A stretch of DNA of 64,000 nt from Heterodera schachtii (Eukaryota > Nematoda > Chromadorea > Rhabditida > Heteroderidae). The translations under genes and the position numbers were made by a program. The first letter of the stretch is position 1, and each line of letters begins with the position of its first letter. The notes below the pieces were generated by a model. The model searched no databases and was not told the DNA's origin. It saw only the letters and a list, made by a program, of their open reading frames with translations. Shown here piece after piece: positions 36,497-47,078 of the stretch. The stretch is taken from the NCBI GenBank assembly GCA_023374025.1, contig SIJG01000059.1, forward strand, positions 641,620 through 705,619, written 5' to 3'.

Positions 36497-36658
36497 TCAG
36501 CAAGGCCTCGAAGCAAAAACACATGAGTGATCATTGATCAGAGGATTGGCGTACTCTTCCGTGGACAAAAGTGCCCGCATTCGCTTGCGCATTCTTTTGC
36601 ACGCTTTGCCAGTCATTTCGCCAATAGCCAAAAATCCGTCGGCAACAACCGCTGCTGC
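36497..36658 (-). CDS. terminal exon of an unknown gene
   Basis: After an acceptor-like GTCAAG the - strand reads AAAVVADGFLAIGEMTGKAC, then KRMRKRMRALLSTEEYANPL, and ends SCVFASRPC-stop at 36,497. The exon is GC-rich, with a hydrophobic start and a strongly basic middle. The competing frame (start 36,716) has a less natural composition. Upstream exons are uncertain; a candidate lies near 36,815-36,870 (PSREFLRPSQTKM). No family is recognised. Phase does not allow a simple join to the gene on its left, so it is probably separate. Confidence 0.45.
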   Translation of the reverse strand, partial: AAAVVADGFLAIGEMTGKACKRMRKRMRALLSTEEYANPLINDHSCVFASRPC

Positions 36659-37667
36659 CTTGACAATTAAAATGATAATGAAATGTTAGCCGGCTGCTTG
36701 TCATGAAAAGAGCCAATTTGGAAACCCTTCCCCCTTTCTTGGTCAGTCAATTAAGAAATAAGGGCACCTAGAAAGGCGGGATGAATGACATTAAAAGTTA
36801 ATTACTACATTTCAATGCCAACATTTTGGTTTGGGAAGGCCGTAGGAATTCTCGACTCGGCCCGGTCCCTATCAACTCGAATATAAAAAAATTAATAATT
36901 TCAATGGTTTTTGATTTTACAAAAAATTATTTTGAAAATATAAAGATAAAGCTTTGTTAACTCTAATAAATAGTACTTCAATTGACGGAACTGAAAATCA
37001 CCTTAAGTTAACAAATGCAAAGAATGAGTCGATGGAAAGGAGGGACCCATCGACAAATAACAACCAATGAATGAATGATTTGTTGAGAAGTGATCCACCG
37101 ATTTCAATTAAGGAATTTAAATGAATTTTGACGTGCTCATAAAAATGTTCTTTTTCTGATCAACATGGATTATGTTATGCCATTAGGATATTTTCTGGTT
37201 TTCTGCATAAACCACTAAGAATTGACCAAAGTTAATTTAGAAAATAGAGCCATAAGAATTGAATAAATTTTCCCAAGAATTCTCCCTAAAATATAATTTT
37301 TTTTTGTAATTTTTGGTTTCAAAATAGTCATATTTAATAATTTCATAACACAAGGCCAGCCACGGCATTTTGCCAATTGCCAAACGCTTTCACTCTCCTG
37401 CCAATGTTTCTGTGTTTTTTCTTAGATATTTCATTTTCACAGTTTTTTAAAAGTTGAAAAATCATTTCATTTAAATCTCTTATTGGACTATTTGAATTCG
37501 AATTAGTACTGGCATTTTTTGTGCAGCATTAATGAGTTTGAAAATTTTGTGGAAAAATTTGTTAACAAATTGCTCTCCCAAATAAAAAAACTAGCTAAAA
37601 TATTTGAATTTAAATAATTCGAATTTAAATTGTTGGACAAAGTGATGACAACAAAAAAAATTTTTTT

Positions 37668-37910
37668 GTGGTGATGAAGATGATTTTCAACAGGAGAAAA
37701 TTGAAAACTTCGTCGTTTGGCACCGCATTGGATGTGTTTGAGGCGGGGGAGGGAGAAGGGGAAGGGAAAGGGTGGCACTGCCGACCAGAGAGTGCCCGGG
37801 ACTTTATCGAATTGCATTGCCACAACACGGACCATTATTGGAACAGTCAAAGCTTTCCGACATGCCGGCTTGGTGTTGGTCGGTGGATGATGGGGCTAAA
37901 GTATTGTTAA
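37668..37910. CDS. GC-rich coding candidate, strand unresolved
   Basis: About 240 bp with high GC content. On the + strand, after the acceptor TTTTCAACAG, a frame reads KTSSFGTALDVFEAGEGEGE and continues RDFIELHCHNTDHYWN to a stop at 37,908. On the - strand, after ACTTTAG at about 37,893, another frame reads through VRVVAMQFDKVPGTLWSAVP. Both are open for most of the block. The well-supported neighbouring genes are on the - strand, which mildly favours that strand. A classic donor GTAAGCAG lies at 37,932 on the + strand, but no frame reaches it. Confidence 0.35.
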
Positions 37911-38437
37911 AAAATGTTTGCCAATAAAAAGGTAAGCAGAATGCAATTTTATTAATATTACAACACGAAAGAATTAAATTAATTTATTTTTAATTGTATT
38001 TTTTATTTATTGTTAAATTTTTTTGCCCCTTTCCTCCGGGACAAATTGGTGAAAGTGTTGAAAAAAAGAAAGAACGGTTGATTAAAGTGACGAGGGATAA
38101 ATAAATGTTAAAGTATTTAATTAGCCAAATTACTTGTGCATTTCTATTAATTTAATAAACTAAGCAAATGCAACTGTAAAATAAATGATAAAATAACTTT
38201 TTGCAAGAACAAAAGCAACCAAACTACATATTTACTTTTTAAAATACTATTTTTTGTTAATTTTCCCTCAATTCAACATAATCAATTTTCCATTTTATTT
38301 TGCTGCATTTTATTTCTCACAAAATATTATTAAATTGATTACTCTTTTTTAGCCATCTTTTTCCCATAAGAATGAATATTTTTATATCATTCATTCAATT
38401 AACAACCCAAGTAATAATTCCTTATTGCTAATTCCTA
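37911..38437. other. AT-rich spacer 3' of the seven-exon gene
   Basis: AT-rich, no island. It holds the presumed 3' end of the gene that stops at 38,438 (- strand), but I cannot point to a distinctive polyadenylation signal among many AATAAA-like sites. Confidence 0.4.
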
Positions 38438-40311
38438 CTACTTCTCTTCTTCCTCCTCTGCTTCTTCTTCTCCGCTTTTTCCGCTGATCATCTTCAGAAT
38501 GGCCTCCATCCGTTCTTGCAAAGTCAAGTTTTTGGTGGCAAACTCCTCCGCCAATTTTGCTACTTCTGTTCGTTTATCGCTTGCATCTTCACATTCTTCG
38601 GTCGAAAAGTCGAAAGGCGGCGTCGGCAACGGAAGCACGGACTTATTGGTCATTGGTAAAATTCTAAAAAAAGGCAGATGGAATGCACTGACAATGGGTC
38701 ATAAATGGTCTTGAGTGTATAGGATTTGCCGGACTTCTTAAATTTTGAAAGAAGCATCGAGACCAAACCCCGATCAGAATAAAATCGGATGACTAGGCAA
38801 CAAATATTTTGACCACACAAAAACCAAAATCAGACTATAAACCTTTTTGATTTGGCATATGGAATAGCCATAAATGACTTAAAATTTGTAACTTTCCAAG
38901 GAATTGAGTTGGATAAATTAAAAATGAATTATCATTTAAATTTAATTTGCGTGTTAACATACAGAATTTCGCCTTTTGTTATGCTGCTCTCTTTCTGCCG
39001 CTCATCATCAGTTAATTTTGGCGCAACTTTTTGCTCTGTTAATGGGATTGACCCTACCGGGACATGCTTCTAAAAATAATCTAATTTTAAATTTAGAATT
39101 AAATTAGTATTTAGCAGTTGCAATATTTTTCATTTATCAACGTGTATAATTTAAAAAACCCTTTTTAATTAAATTCAAATTTGCCGTAACTTTGGAACCG
39201 ATTGTTTTTCGGGGTTTAGTGGGCCTGCCTGGGCTTGATTCTAAAGAAAACTATAAAATTAAAATATTCTTTTTAAATTTAAAAATTTTTCATGTAATTC
39301 TTTTTCATTTATTGTTACAGTTTTGTCATTTTTCCAATTCCACCAATCGCAAATGATCTTTTTGAAAGTATTGGGCCAATATTTGTCGTTCATTGACCAA
39401 ATCGCAAAGGCCGCCATTCGTTTTTTCCTGAATTCGACACGAAATGCCTTTGGTAACTCTGTGACGTAAGTTATTGTGCCCACAATGGGAAAAGAGTTGG
39501 CGAATGTGCCATTCTGTTCAGGGAGAAGTTAAACACTATATTAGTGTAAAGTTGGATAATTTCTTAACAAATTGTGCACGCCTTGCGCACATATAATTTA
39601 CAAAACAAAAAATAAATTCAAAAAAATCCCAGTCAAATTTAAAAAATTACGGTAATCATTAAAATTCATATCTTAAAGTGGGCTGTCTTGCTTTTAATAA
39701 TAAAATAATATATCTGATAATTAATGGGAAGCCTTAACCGGCTAACTTTTTTTTGGAAAAATTTCTTGAAATCAAACTTTCACTATATGGAATATTTTCA
39801 CCATTCAAATGGGGCGCAAAACGGCACACAAAAATTGCGCTTTTCTTGGCGAAAGTTCTTTGTTCGAATTGCTCAAGATTTTCACCAATCCGTTGATTTT
39901 TTCTTTCCAAATATTCTCCCAATTTCATATTCTTCAAGGATGAATTGCTGTGCATTTTTAAGAACAAAAACTAAATGAATTCAAATAAGAAAAATTTATT
40001 TTTTTTATGCTTTTTCGATTTAAAACAGCCAAAATAAGAAAATAGTCAAAGCTAAAATAAGCGAAAAGAAAGGGGGGGGAAGTGGGAATGAAAAGAAGCG
40101 GCGGACGATGAGGAAGAAAAGAAAAAGCACAAAAAGGAAGAGATAGGAAGACCTAGGAAAAAGTCGTCCTTTCAAAACGATCGGCATATTCAAAAATGAT
40201 TTTGGCTCCTGTAGGGGGAGGGGAATTTTTCTTCTGCCAGTCCTTTCTCTCATTATGCATTATGTGTCGTTCGTCGTTTGGTCGCGGCTGCTTTCTCACC
40301 GATGTTGCCAT
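38438..40311 (-). CDS. seven-exon gene, conserved-looking protein of unknown function
   Basis: Exons (- strand): 40,311-40,300 (ATG GCA ACA TCG); 40,208-40,153 after CCTACAG; 39,947-39,802 after GCACAG; 39,513-39,319 after GAACAG; 39,240-39,199; 39,069-38,963; 38,663-38,438. All joins keep phase except the third to the fourth, where the exon 3 end is uncertain. Donors include GTGAGAAA, GTAACAAT and GTATGTT. The protein, about 260 residues, starts MATSEPKSFLNMPIVLKGRL. A middle part is rich in aromatics (FAIWSMNDKYWPNTFKK, CDWWNWKNDK). The C-terminal exon has a proline stretch, a helical segment (VAKLAEEFATKNLTLQERME) and an acidic tail of glutamates before the stop. No signal peptide or membrane helix is visible. 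I do not recognise the family; a soluble protein with an ordered centre and an acidic end is the most I can say. Confidence 0.68.
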
Positions 40312-40632
40312 GGTAAACTTTTGTTTTACTCATTAGGATACAATTCAGCAATTTCAGAAAGTTTAAGATAAATTTTCGAGTTCGGTCGGACATCATTAAA
40401 AACTGGCACTGTTCAATATTTCAGCACCCTCTTAATTTTTCAGAAAAATCTATAAGCTTACTTAATTCGTTTCACCCAAAAGATCTGAGCATTGGTTATA
40501 TAATCTGTTGAAACAAAATTGTACCGATTGGATTATCCAGGAATTTTATATTTATTTATTTCCAGATAAGATAAGACAATCTTTTAAATGGTTGCTGCTC
40601 TTCTTAAAAATATCAAAAACAAAAATTTTAAA

Positions 40633-40791
40633 TTAGTATTTAATATTAATTGAATTTTGTAAATTTAAAATTAGGGGAAGTTGCCATTTTCTTGTTTGCG
40701 CATTGTAATAGCATTTGTGGTCGCGTTTTGTAATATCGTCCAAATGCATTTGCTTTAGGCATTTTTTGCAAACGAACGCCGACTCCAACGC
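40633..40791 (-). CDS. terminal exon with zinc-finger-like CxxC...HxC motif
   Basis: After the acceptor TTTTTAAG the - strand reads ALESAFVCKKCLKQMHLDDI, then TKRDHKCYYNAQTRKW, and stops at 40,633. C-x2-C followed after 13 residues by H-x-C resembles a C2HC zinc-binding site, which would suggest a nucleic-acid- or protein-binding role. The last ten residues are AT-rich. Upstream exons were not found to the right. It is the next gene upstream of the seven-exon gene on the same strand, 320 bp away. Confidence 0.5.
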   Translation of the reverse strand, partial: ALESAFVCKKCLKQMHLDDITKRDHKCYYNAQTRKWQLPLILNLQNSINIKY

Positions 40792-40799
40792 CTTAAAAA

Positions 40800-43608
40800 G
40801 GAACTTTTTTTAGAATAATTCAATAAATTTTGCTAAAATTAAAAAATCAATAATCTCAAGTCTTATCCATTAAAGTTAGCCCGAATCTTTGCTTAACAAA
40901 AATCGACCAAAATTATACTGCATTGGTGTTTGATATGCGATTTAAATAATTTATATTTGATTTTATCTGGCATATTTATTCTATACATTTTGAAGTGTAT
41001 AATATTAGTTTTATTATCTTTTTTAATTATTTCTTTGTAAAAATAAACAAATAATATCTGAGAAATGAAATCAAATATTTAAAATTTCACTTATTTATTT
41101 TTAAGATTAATTATATTAATTAGTGATTGTTGAAGGTCAGAATCGGAGAGCAATAATATTTTTGATTATTGAATCAATATAAATTTTCAAATTTATCTGA
41201 AAATGTTTTAGCCATTTGTTTTTAATTAATAATTTTATTTTTTAAAAGAAAATTTTTATCTTTGTTTTACTTGAGTTAAGGAAGGATTCAGGATGAAATG
41301 TATTTGTTGATTGAATTACTAAGTGACTAACTATTAGTATTAATAATGCTTTTTTTTAAAATCCTTGCACTGAGGAGTTTTTCGGTTTTGAGCCGCAATT
41401 TCTAAGTGAAATATTGAATGATTGTTACAAATTTTATTGAATTTGTATTAGCTTTAATATTAAGGTATTATATTCTGTTTTTTTCCATATTTCATTACGT
41501 AATTTATTAATCAATAAGAAATTCGTAAAAAACCTATTTCTATTTATCTTTTCTGTACATGATATTTATATCTTTTCATAAATAAAGACGAATATTAAAA
41601 TACAATATGAATAATTTCTTTTCATTTGAAAATATATTTGGTTTATTTTTTTTAAATATTTGTATATAATTAAAATTATGAATTATTTACTTAAATGCAA
41701 TCGATAACAATCACTCCCTTGTATTCACCATATTAAAAAATTAGCAGAAAGTGCACTGCTTTTTATTATTTAAAAATTTTAATTATAATTTTTTTCATTT
41801 CTCTAATTCAATAAATTCTATTATGAAGTTCATTCATTTTATGGATTATTTTTGATTGTACCATATAAATGACGGAATAGAAAAACTTATTTTGATTCAT
41901 TTAATTGACCATGCCAAAGTTCGTTATATAACTTCAAATCGTTTAAAATTATTATGCAACTTAAAAAAATCAGTACAAAACATTTTATGTAAAGGACCAA
42001 GATTACGATTTAGGAAGCTAGGTTTTAAAAAATCTTTACAGAAACCTATGAACATTGAATTTCAGTTATATTTCAAATTAAAAGCGAAAAAATGAGAAAT
42101 AATAAATTTTAATAAAATAAAACTACTTTTGAGAAATAAATCAAAATTAAATCAAACAAATATTTTTCATTTGAATGCTTATTAAAAGTAAAATACTAAA
42201 CATACACTAATGTATAACTTTTTTTTTTAAAGTATCACATATTCTTTAATCAATTATTGCAATAAAAAATAAATTTGTAAAAAAATTTTAATGTAATATT
42301 TAAAAAAGTAACAAAGGGTAGTCAAGAATGAATGAAAAACTTAAAATAAAATTCGACATTAAATGATGAAAAAAATCTAAGTCAAATTATTATTAAGCTT
42401 TAAACTTTTTTTGATGTAGATAAATATGTATTTTTGGGGGTATAAATTTTAAATAATAAATATATTTAAAAATTATTAAAATTAATGAGAAACAATGAGA
42501 TGATAAATCATAAATTTTCAGTAAACAGAATTTTTCACGGTTAAAATTTCAAATATTCTGAGTCTCGGTTGGATTATAAAATCAGCGTTTTTTGTCCAAA
42601 AAATATTTTAGCGTTATTATACTTAAAGCGAAAAAAAGAAACAAACGTATAAAAATACATGCACTTAAAAAATTAAATGTAATATATGAAGAAAAAATCG
42701 TAATATTGTGCCAATGGGCGACACTAACAGGCCTTTTAATTAAAATAAATTTTTGAAACGGGAATGTCCATATTCGAAAGCGAATTGTTGGACATCCGTA
42801 CGCCGGAACAAAGAGTTTAAAGCGATCAATTAAATTGGTTTACATTAAATAAGATAGTAGAATATTTAATAATGTAAATTGAGAAAAGTCTAGCTAAAAA
42901 TTTATTTGCAATAATATAGCCCATATTCGAAAAACCCACATTGGGACCAACCCACAAATCAAGGATTAAATTTTACCAAATTAAATTTGAATCTACTTAA
43001 AAATTACACAATTATTTATTTTTCGAATGATCACAATAAACAATATTAAGCCCTTGGTTTTCTCCATAAAAAAATAGATTTAAAAATAATAATATATCGG
43101 TATAAGTTGTATCATCTGAATTCTTTTAACTATAATTTCAGATATATGTTTAAATTTTTTACGTTATGTTTTCTTTATACAAATAATAAATAGAATAATA
43201 AATGAGATATTTAGGGTAATTTATAAATAATAAACAAATCACAAAAATATCATCATGGAATGGACAATTAAAAAATAAAACAAAATAATTGAAAGAATTA
43301 AAATTTAAAACAATTTAATCATCCACAAAATAAGTTCATTCAATTAAATAACAAAAATTCTTTAATATTTATTCTCGAAATGCAATACTATATGGTGGAT
43401 ACCAACCAGATGCTTTGTGTGAGGAATAGCACATGATATTTTTTGCAATATAAGATTTTTATACTCATCTTTATAAAAAAATTAGAGTAAATCACATAAA
43501 AAATATTTTGATTTAAATAAAATAAATAAAGATCCGACGCATAAAAAAATAGCTGCTTAAATTTATAAAAATAACTAAGGTGGATAAGTATCATAATAAT
43601 AAAAATTA
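40800..43608. other. AT-rich stretch, T-rich then A-rich, no confident gene
   Basis: The + strand changes from mixed or T-rich to A-rich near 41.8 kb. One open frame at 41,856-42,095 (+, 79 codons from a TTG) contains KVRYITSNRLKLLCNLKKSV and could be an exon, but support is weak. A small GC-richer spot lies at about 42,710-42,810. Confidence 0.4.
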
Positions 43609-43756
43609 GAGTGCGACGGGACCGGGACCGGGACCGGGCCGGGAATTCCCGGTCATCCGAGGTCCCGGTCCCGGTTCCCGGTCCCGGGTTTTGAAAAGCT
43701 CAGGTCCCGGTCCCGGTACCGGTAGGGCAACCGGGAACCGGGAAAAACAAGCACTG
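43609..43756. mobile_element. GGGACC/GGTCCC foldback element, possibly hAT-type
   Basis: A short GC-rich block in pure AT DNA. The left half has GGGACC repeats and the right half GGTCCC repeats, so it can fold on itself; an EcoRI-like GAATTC marks the turn near 43,645. Outer ends GAGTGC and GCACTG form a short inverted pair like hAT termini. The flanking octamers do not match, so the boundaries are tentative. Confidence 0.5.
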
Positions 43757-43952
43757 GTAAGAATGGGGGTCTGAGTGGAAAATTAGTGATGAAAATTGAA
43801 GTCAAAGGAAAAAAATAAAATAAAAAAAAATAATTAAAAAGTTTCTTTAAGCACTGGTAAGAATGGGGGTCTGAGTGGAAAATTAGTGATGAAAATTGAA
43901 GTCAAAGGAAAAAAAATAAAATAAAAAAAAATAATTAAAAAGTTTCTTTAAG
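43749..43952 (+). repeat. 100-bp tandem duplication
   Basis: AAGCACTGGTAAGAATGGGG starts at 43,749 and again at 43,849. The copies are nearly identical through GTTTCTTTAAG, and the second ends at the start of the tRNA-like unit. Confidence 0.92.
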
Positions 43953-44040
43953 AATGTAGCAACCAATTGTGCAAATGGCCTAGTGGCTAGTCCCCTTGGC
44001 TTTTGTCTTCTTCTTTCCCCTGGTTCAATCCCTCTACGGA
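43953..44040 (+). mobile_element. tRNA-derived SINE-like unit
   Basis: An exact A-box pattern (TGGCCTAGTGG, 43,976-43,986) is followed 46 bases later by a B-box-like GGTTCAATCC (44,022-44,031), the spacing of an internal RNA polymerase III promoter. I could not fold a full cloverleaf with matching acceptor ends, so a SINE head or tRNA pseudogene is more likely than a working tRNA. Confidence 0.6.
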
Positions 44041-44244
44041 AATTAAAATATTTTGAATTTTCTTTTTGTATACTCATGGTTTTCCTTCGACAAAATATGA
44101 TTTCTCATATATTTTTTTTATTTATATATATTTTATTTTTTTTTTAAATGAAAATATGTACATATTGAGCCTAACAAATCCAAAAAACTTGCCTTTTTGT
44201 TGAAAATCTGTTAACAAATTACACTCAAATTTTCAAAATTTTCC

Positions 44245-44270
44245 CCGGCGGCGCCTATCGGCACCGCCGG
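44245..44270 (-). repeat. 26-bp GC palindrome, copy 4
   Basis: The same palindrome as at 12,122, in reverse orientation, followed (reading on the - strand) by GGGGAAAATTTTGAAAATTT and then AATTTGTTAACAGA, as in other copies. No bounded element is visible around it. Confidence 0.9.
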
Positions 44271-44595
44271 TCTTCCCTTCTCAACAAAAGTTTTTTGCAA
44301 AAAGCGCGCCGAAAAATGATCAGAAAAGTAATATAAATTTCTAATAATATTCGATCATTTAGTCCAAAAATGATTATTTTTAAAAATAATTTAAATAAAT
44401 TAGTTTGAAAATGTTCATTAATTTAATTATGCTTTAACTTTTGGATTTTATTAAATAAAAAACAAAATAAAAATTTAATTTTGTGTTATTTTCATATATT
44501 GAATCTTTGATTATTAAAATTTTACATAACATAATCTACATAATTAATATTAAACCAAAATTATACTCTATAAAAATCTAAATTTTATGCACCAA

Positions 44596-44718
44596 TTAGT
44601 GGTAAATAATTTCGAATTGTATTTTTCCAATTTTTATGCTTCCTTTCTTGACCGCTAGGAATTCTAACTGCTCATTTGCTTTGTTTCTTCCAATCTTTAA
44701 TCCAAAAAAGAAAACCAT
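44596..44718 (-). CDS. small coding candidate with EFLAVK motif, copy 1
   Basis: ATG at 44,718 opens 40 codons: MVFFFGLKIGRNKANEQLEF, then LAVKKGSIKIGKIQFE to a TAA. A diverged copy of the GC-rich core occurs 10.2 kb further on and keeps the frame EFLAVK. Frame conservation between copies supports coding at some time in the past. It could be an exon with an acceptor at TTAAAG (about 44,695). Function unknown. Confidence 0.4.
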   Translation of the reverse strand: MVFFFGLKIGRNKANEQLEFLAVKKGSIKIGKIQFEIIYH

Positions 44719-45407
44719 TATTTAATTACACGAAAGATGAGAATATATTCTTTTGTATATTATCTTCTTATTTATATAAATTTTTTTATTTTTCTAAATT
44801 TTATTGTAGACTTGTCTCTCTATGAATTACTCGATATGAGCTACCGCTTTATGATGCTGCATTATTTAAATTAGCCCTAAAATGATAATTTAATTTTTTA
44901 TGTTATTTGAAAGCACTTTGAAATTATTAAAATTTTTCTAAATACTTTGTATATATTTGTATTATATATTTATTAACCTTCAATTTTTGGTGTCAGTTTT
45001 TTATTTAATTTTATTTAAAAGTTTGAAACATTTAATATATTTGCTTTTATACATTTCTTATTTTGTTATAAATTTGTTAATAATTTTTGTGTTTTTTTTA
45101 ATTTTCATTTAAAAGCTTTAGCTTTAACTCGAATTAATTTTTCATTTAGCAGCCAATATTAAATTAACTAATGCCGAATTTAATGCGCGCTTAAATTTTA
45201 TTATTTCTCCGTGTTTTTTTCTGTTATTTTTATAAGAACTATTTTAATCAAGTTTTACGCCGTAGACTCAGAACTTTTAGCCATTTTGTTATTTTGATTA
45301 AAATACACAAAAATCATTTGTTAATTTTTTTATTCTCAACATGTAATTGTCAAATTTGAATTAATTTAATTTTTTATGTATTTATTATTTTGATTTTAAA
45401 AGAAAAA

Positions 45408-45462
45408 TTAATATTTATTGGAGTTTTCCTTTTTCGGAATTTCGTGTCTTTTGTTGCGAGCT
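45408..45462 (-). CDS. exon-like basic island, unknown product
   Basis: After the acceptor ATAATTAG the - strand reads ARNKRHEIPKKENSNKY and stops at 45,408. It lies between two other - strand candidates, so it may belong to the same leftward gene. Confidence 0.3.
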
Positions 45463-45575
45463 CTAATTATCATAGGTTGCAAAATTGATTAGATAATTTT
45501 TTTCATTTTATGATAGAGAATTTGTGCGTTAACAATTATTTTAAATAAAAATATTTTTTACAATGCAAAAGGTTT

Positions 45576-45740
45576 TCAAAAATACTTTTTTAAAAATTTA
45601 TATAATAAAGTTTGCACAATGGGATAAGTAGGGATAATTTTGACATAATCATAAAAGCAAAATCTGTTCTTGTCGACATGTATAATTGTGTGACCGTTAT
45701 ATAATTTAGCGTATACTTTTTCGAAAAAAATGTTAAACAT
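45576..45740 (-). CDS. small coding candidate, 54 codons from ATG
   Basis: ATG at 45,740. The frame reads MFNIFFEKVYAKLYNGHTII, then HVDKNRFCFYDYVKIIPTYP, and ends at 45,576. The composition is natural and the middle is GC-richer than the flanks. A homologous but diverged stretch near 55,320-55,420 has lost the frame (GGGATAAGTAGGGAT is shared), so one copy is decayed. No known domain. Confidence 0.4.
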   Translation of the reverse strand: MFNIFFEKVYAKLYNGHTIIHVDKNRFCFYDYVKIIPTYPIVQTLLYKFLKKYF

Positions 45741-45999
45741 TAATTTAAATTAATTAATGAACTTGTATTGTATACGCATTTAAATTATTTTTATATTGTA
45801 ATTCATTTTTGATATTTTTTTAACTTTTATTTTATTTTTACTATTTATTTTGTTTTTTCTAACTTGTAAAGGACTGCCAAGAATCAATATATTACTCATT
45901 CTCGTTTTCGCGACATAGATCTATGTATTTCTTGTCAAACGTATTTATATACATTAATAAATATTATTTGCAATATTTTTCTCTAGGAATGGACAAGCC

Positions 46000-46985
46000 T
46001 TACTTTCATTTGGGTATGTTAAATATTATTTATTTTTTCAAGCATCATAGTTTTTCAGAGTTTATTTCAATGGTTTATTTTTGTTAACCGGTCAAAGGTC
46101 ATCATACTTTATTTTATATTACAAAAACAATTTTTTAAATTTATTACATTATTTTTCTTTAATTATTATAAAAAGAAAAGTTAAAAAGTTAAAAGTTTGG
46201 ATAATTAATTTTATTATGTATGATATAATAAAAAGGTTGAACTTATTAAAGTTTTATATTTACATTTTACTTTTGTTGATTGTAAAATGATACACATTTT
46301 GTTTTTAATTTTAATATTTTTCTTCCTCTTTATCTTATTGTTCTTCCTATTTTTGATGAATTTATTTATTCCTGATTATAAATTTTAATTATTGTTTAAT
46401 AAATTTTAATTGTCATATAAACCATAAATTTACGCACTTTTTTTTCTTCAATTTGTTGGATGATATTGAGATTAATCATCATAAGTTTACTATTTTGGTT
46501 TATATTTAAATTTTCTTTTCTATAAATATTAATTAATTCTTTATTTTCTTTATTTAATTATTCTAACTTAAACATAGTAAAATTGTTTTTTTTTTCTGGT
46601 TTCTTTAACCAAAAAGTTTTAGAATCTTATTTAATTTCTTTTTTTCAAATAATTAGATCATTTAAATCACAATTATCTCTAATTGTTTATTTTGGTCTCT
46701 TTTTTCAAATTTAGCATTATCAATAAATACAAAAAAATTAATTCAAAATCAATTGTTTTTTTATTAAAAAATTATAATTGTGCATAATATCCAAATTAAC
46801 AACATTTTATTGATATTTATTATTTGATAAATTGTCTCTCACTTTTAATGTGTATTATATTGTAATTAACTGTTTGAATTTTTTAATATTTATTTGGTTT
46901 TATTTTTATTATTCGTTTTTGCTTGCCTTTATTACTTGTAAAGGACTGTCAAGAGAACTTTTTTATTTTTGAAAATTCAAAGATG
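46000..46985. other. T-rich stretch, nothing supported
   Basis: T-rich DNA between candidate exons. The + strand frames here are hydrophobic translations of T-rich sequence. Confidence 0.45.
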
Positions 46986-47078
46986 TTAACTGTACTCTTT
47001 AAAAAATGATTTGATTTTCATGTCAACTTTCGCGAGATGCTTTGTCATTGCTGCAACTGCTTCGTTAGTTCCGTCCTC
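46986..47078 (-). CDS. exon-like helical island, unknown product
   Basis: After the acceptor ATATGTAG the - strand reads EDGTNEAVAAMTKHLAKVDM and KIKSFFKEYS to a TAA at 46,986; a donor-like GTTAAC sits just before the stop. The peptide would be an amphipathic helix. The + strand is open as well (from ATG at 47,021), so strand is not proven. Confidence 0.35.
   Translation of the reverse strand, partial: EDGTNEAVAAMTKHLAKVDMKIKSFFKEYS

Noticed and set aside
36531..36716. 61-codon - strand frame starting MALFMTSSR
   Set aside because: It overlaps the better frame AAAVVADGFLAIGEMTGK, which begins at a splice acceptor and has a more natural composition; the ATG frame starts in presumed intron.
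37503..37850. 115-codon - strand frame
   Set aside because: Its last third is AT-rich low-complexity sequence. The GC-rich core is kept as a coding candidate with unresolved strand.
39724..39978. 84-codon + frame
   Set aside because: It is the antisense shadow of exon 3 of the seven-exon gene; the same holds for the + frame at 38,499-38,714 over exon 7.
43953..44040. A functional tRNA gene
   Set aside because: The A and B boxes are good, but no 7-bp acceptor stem or anticodon arm could be paired; a SINE or pseudogene is more likely.
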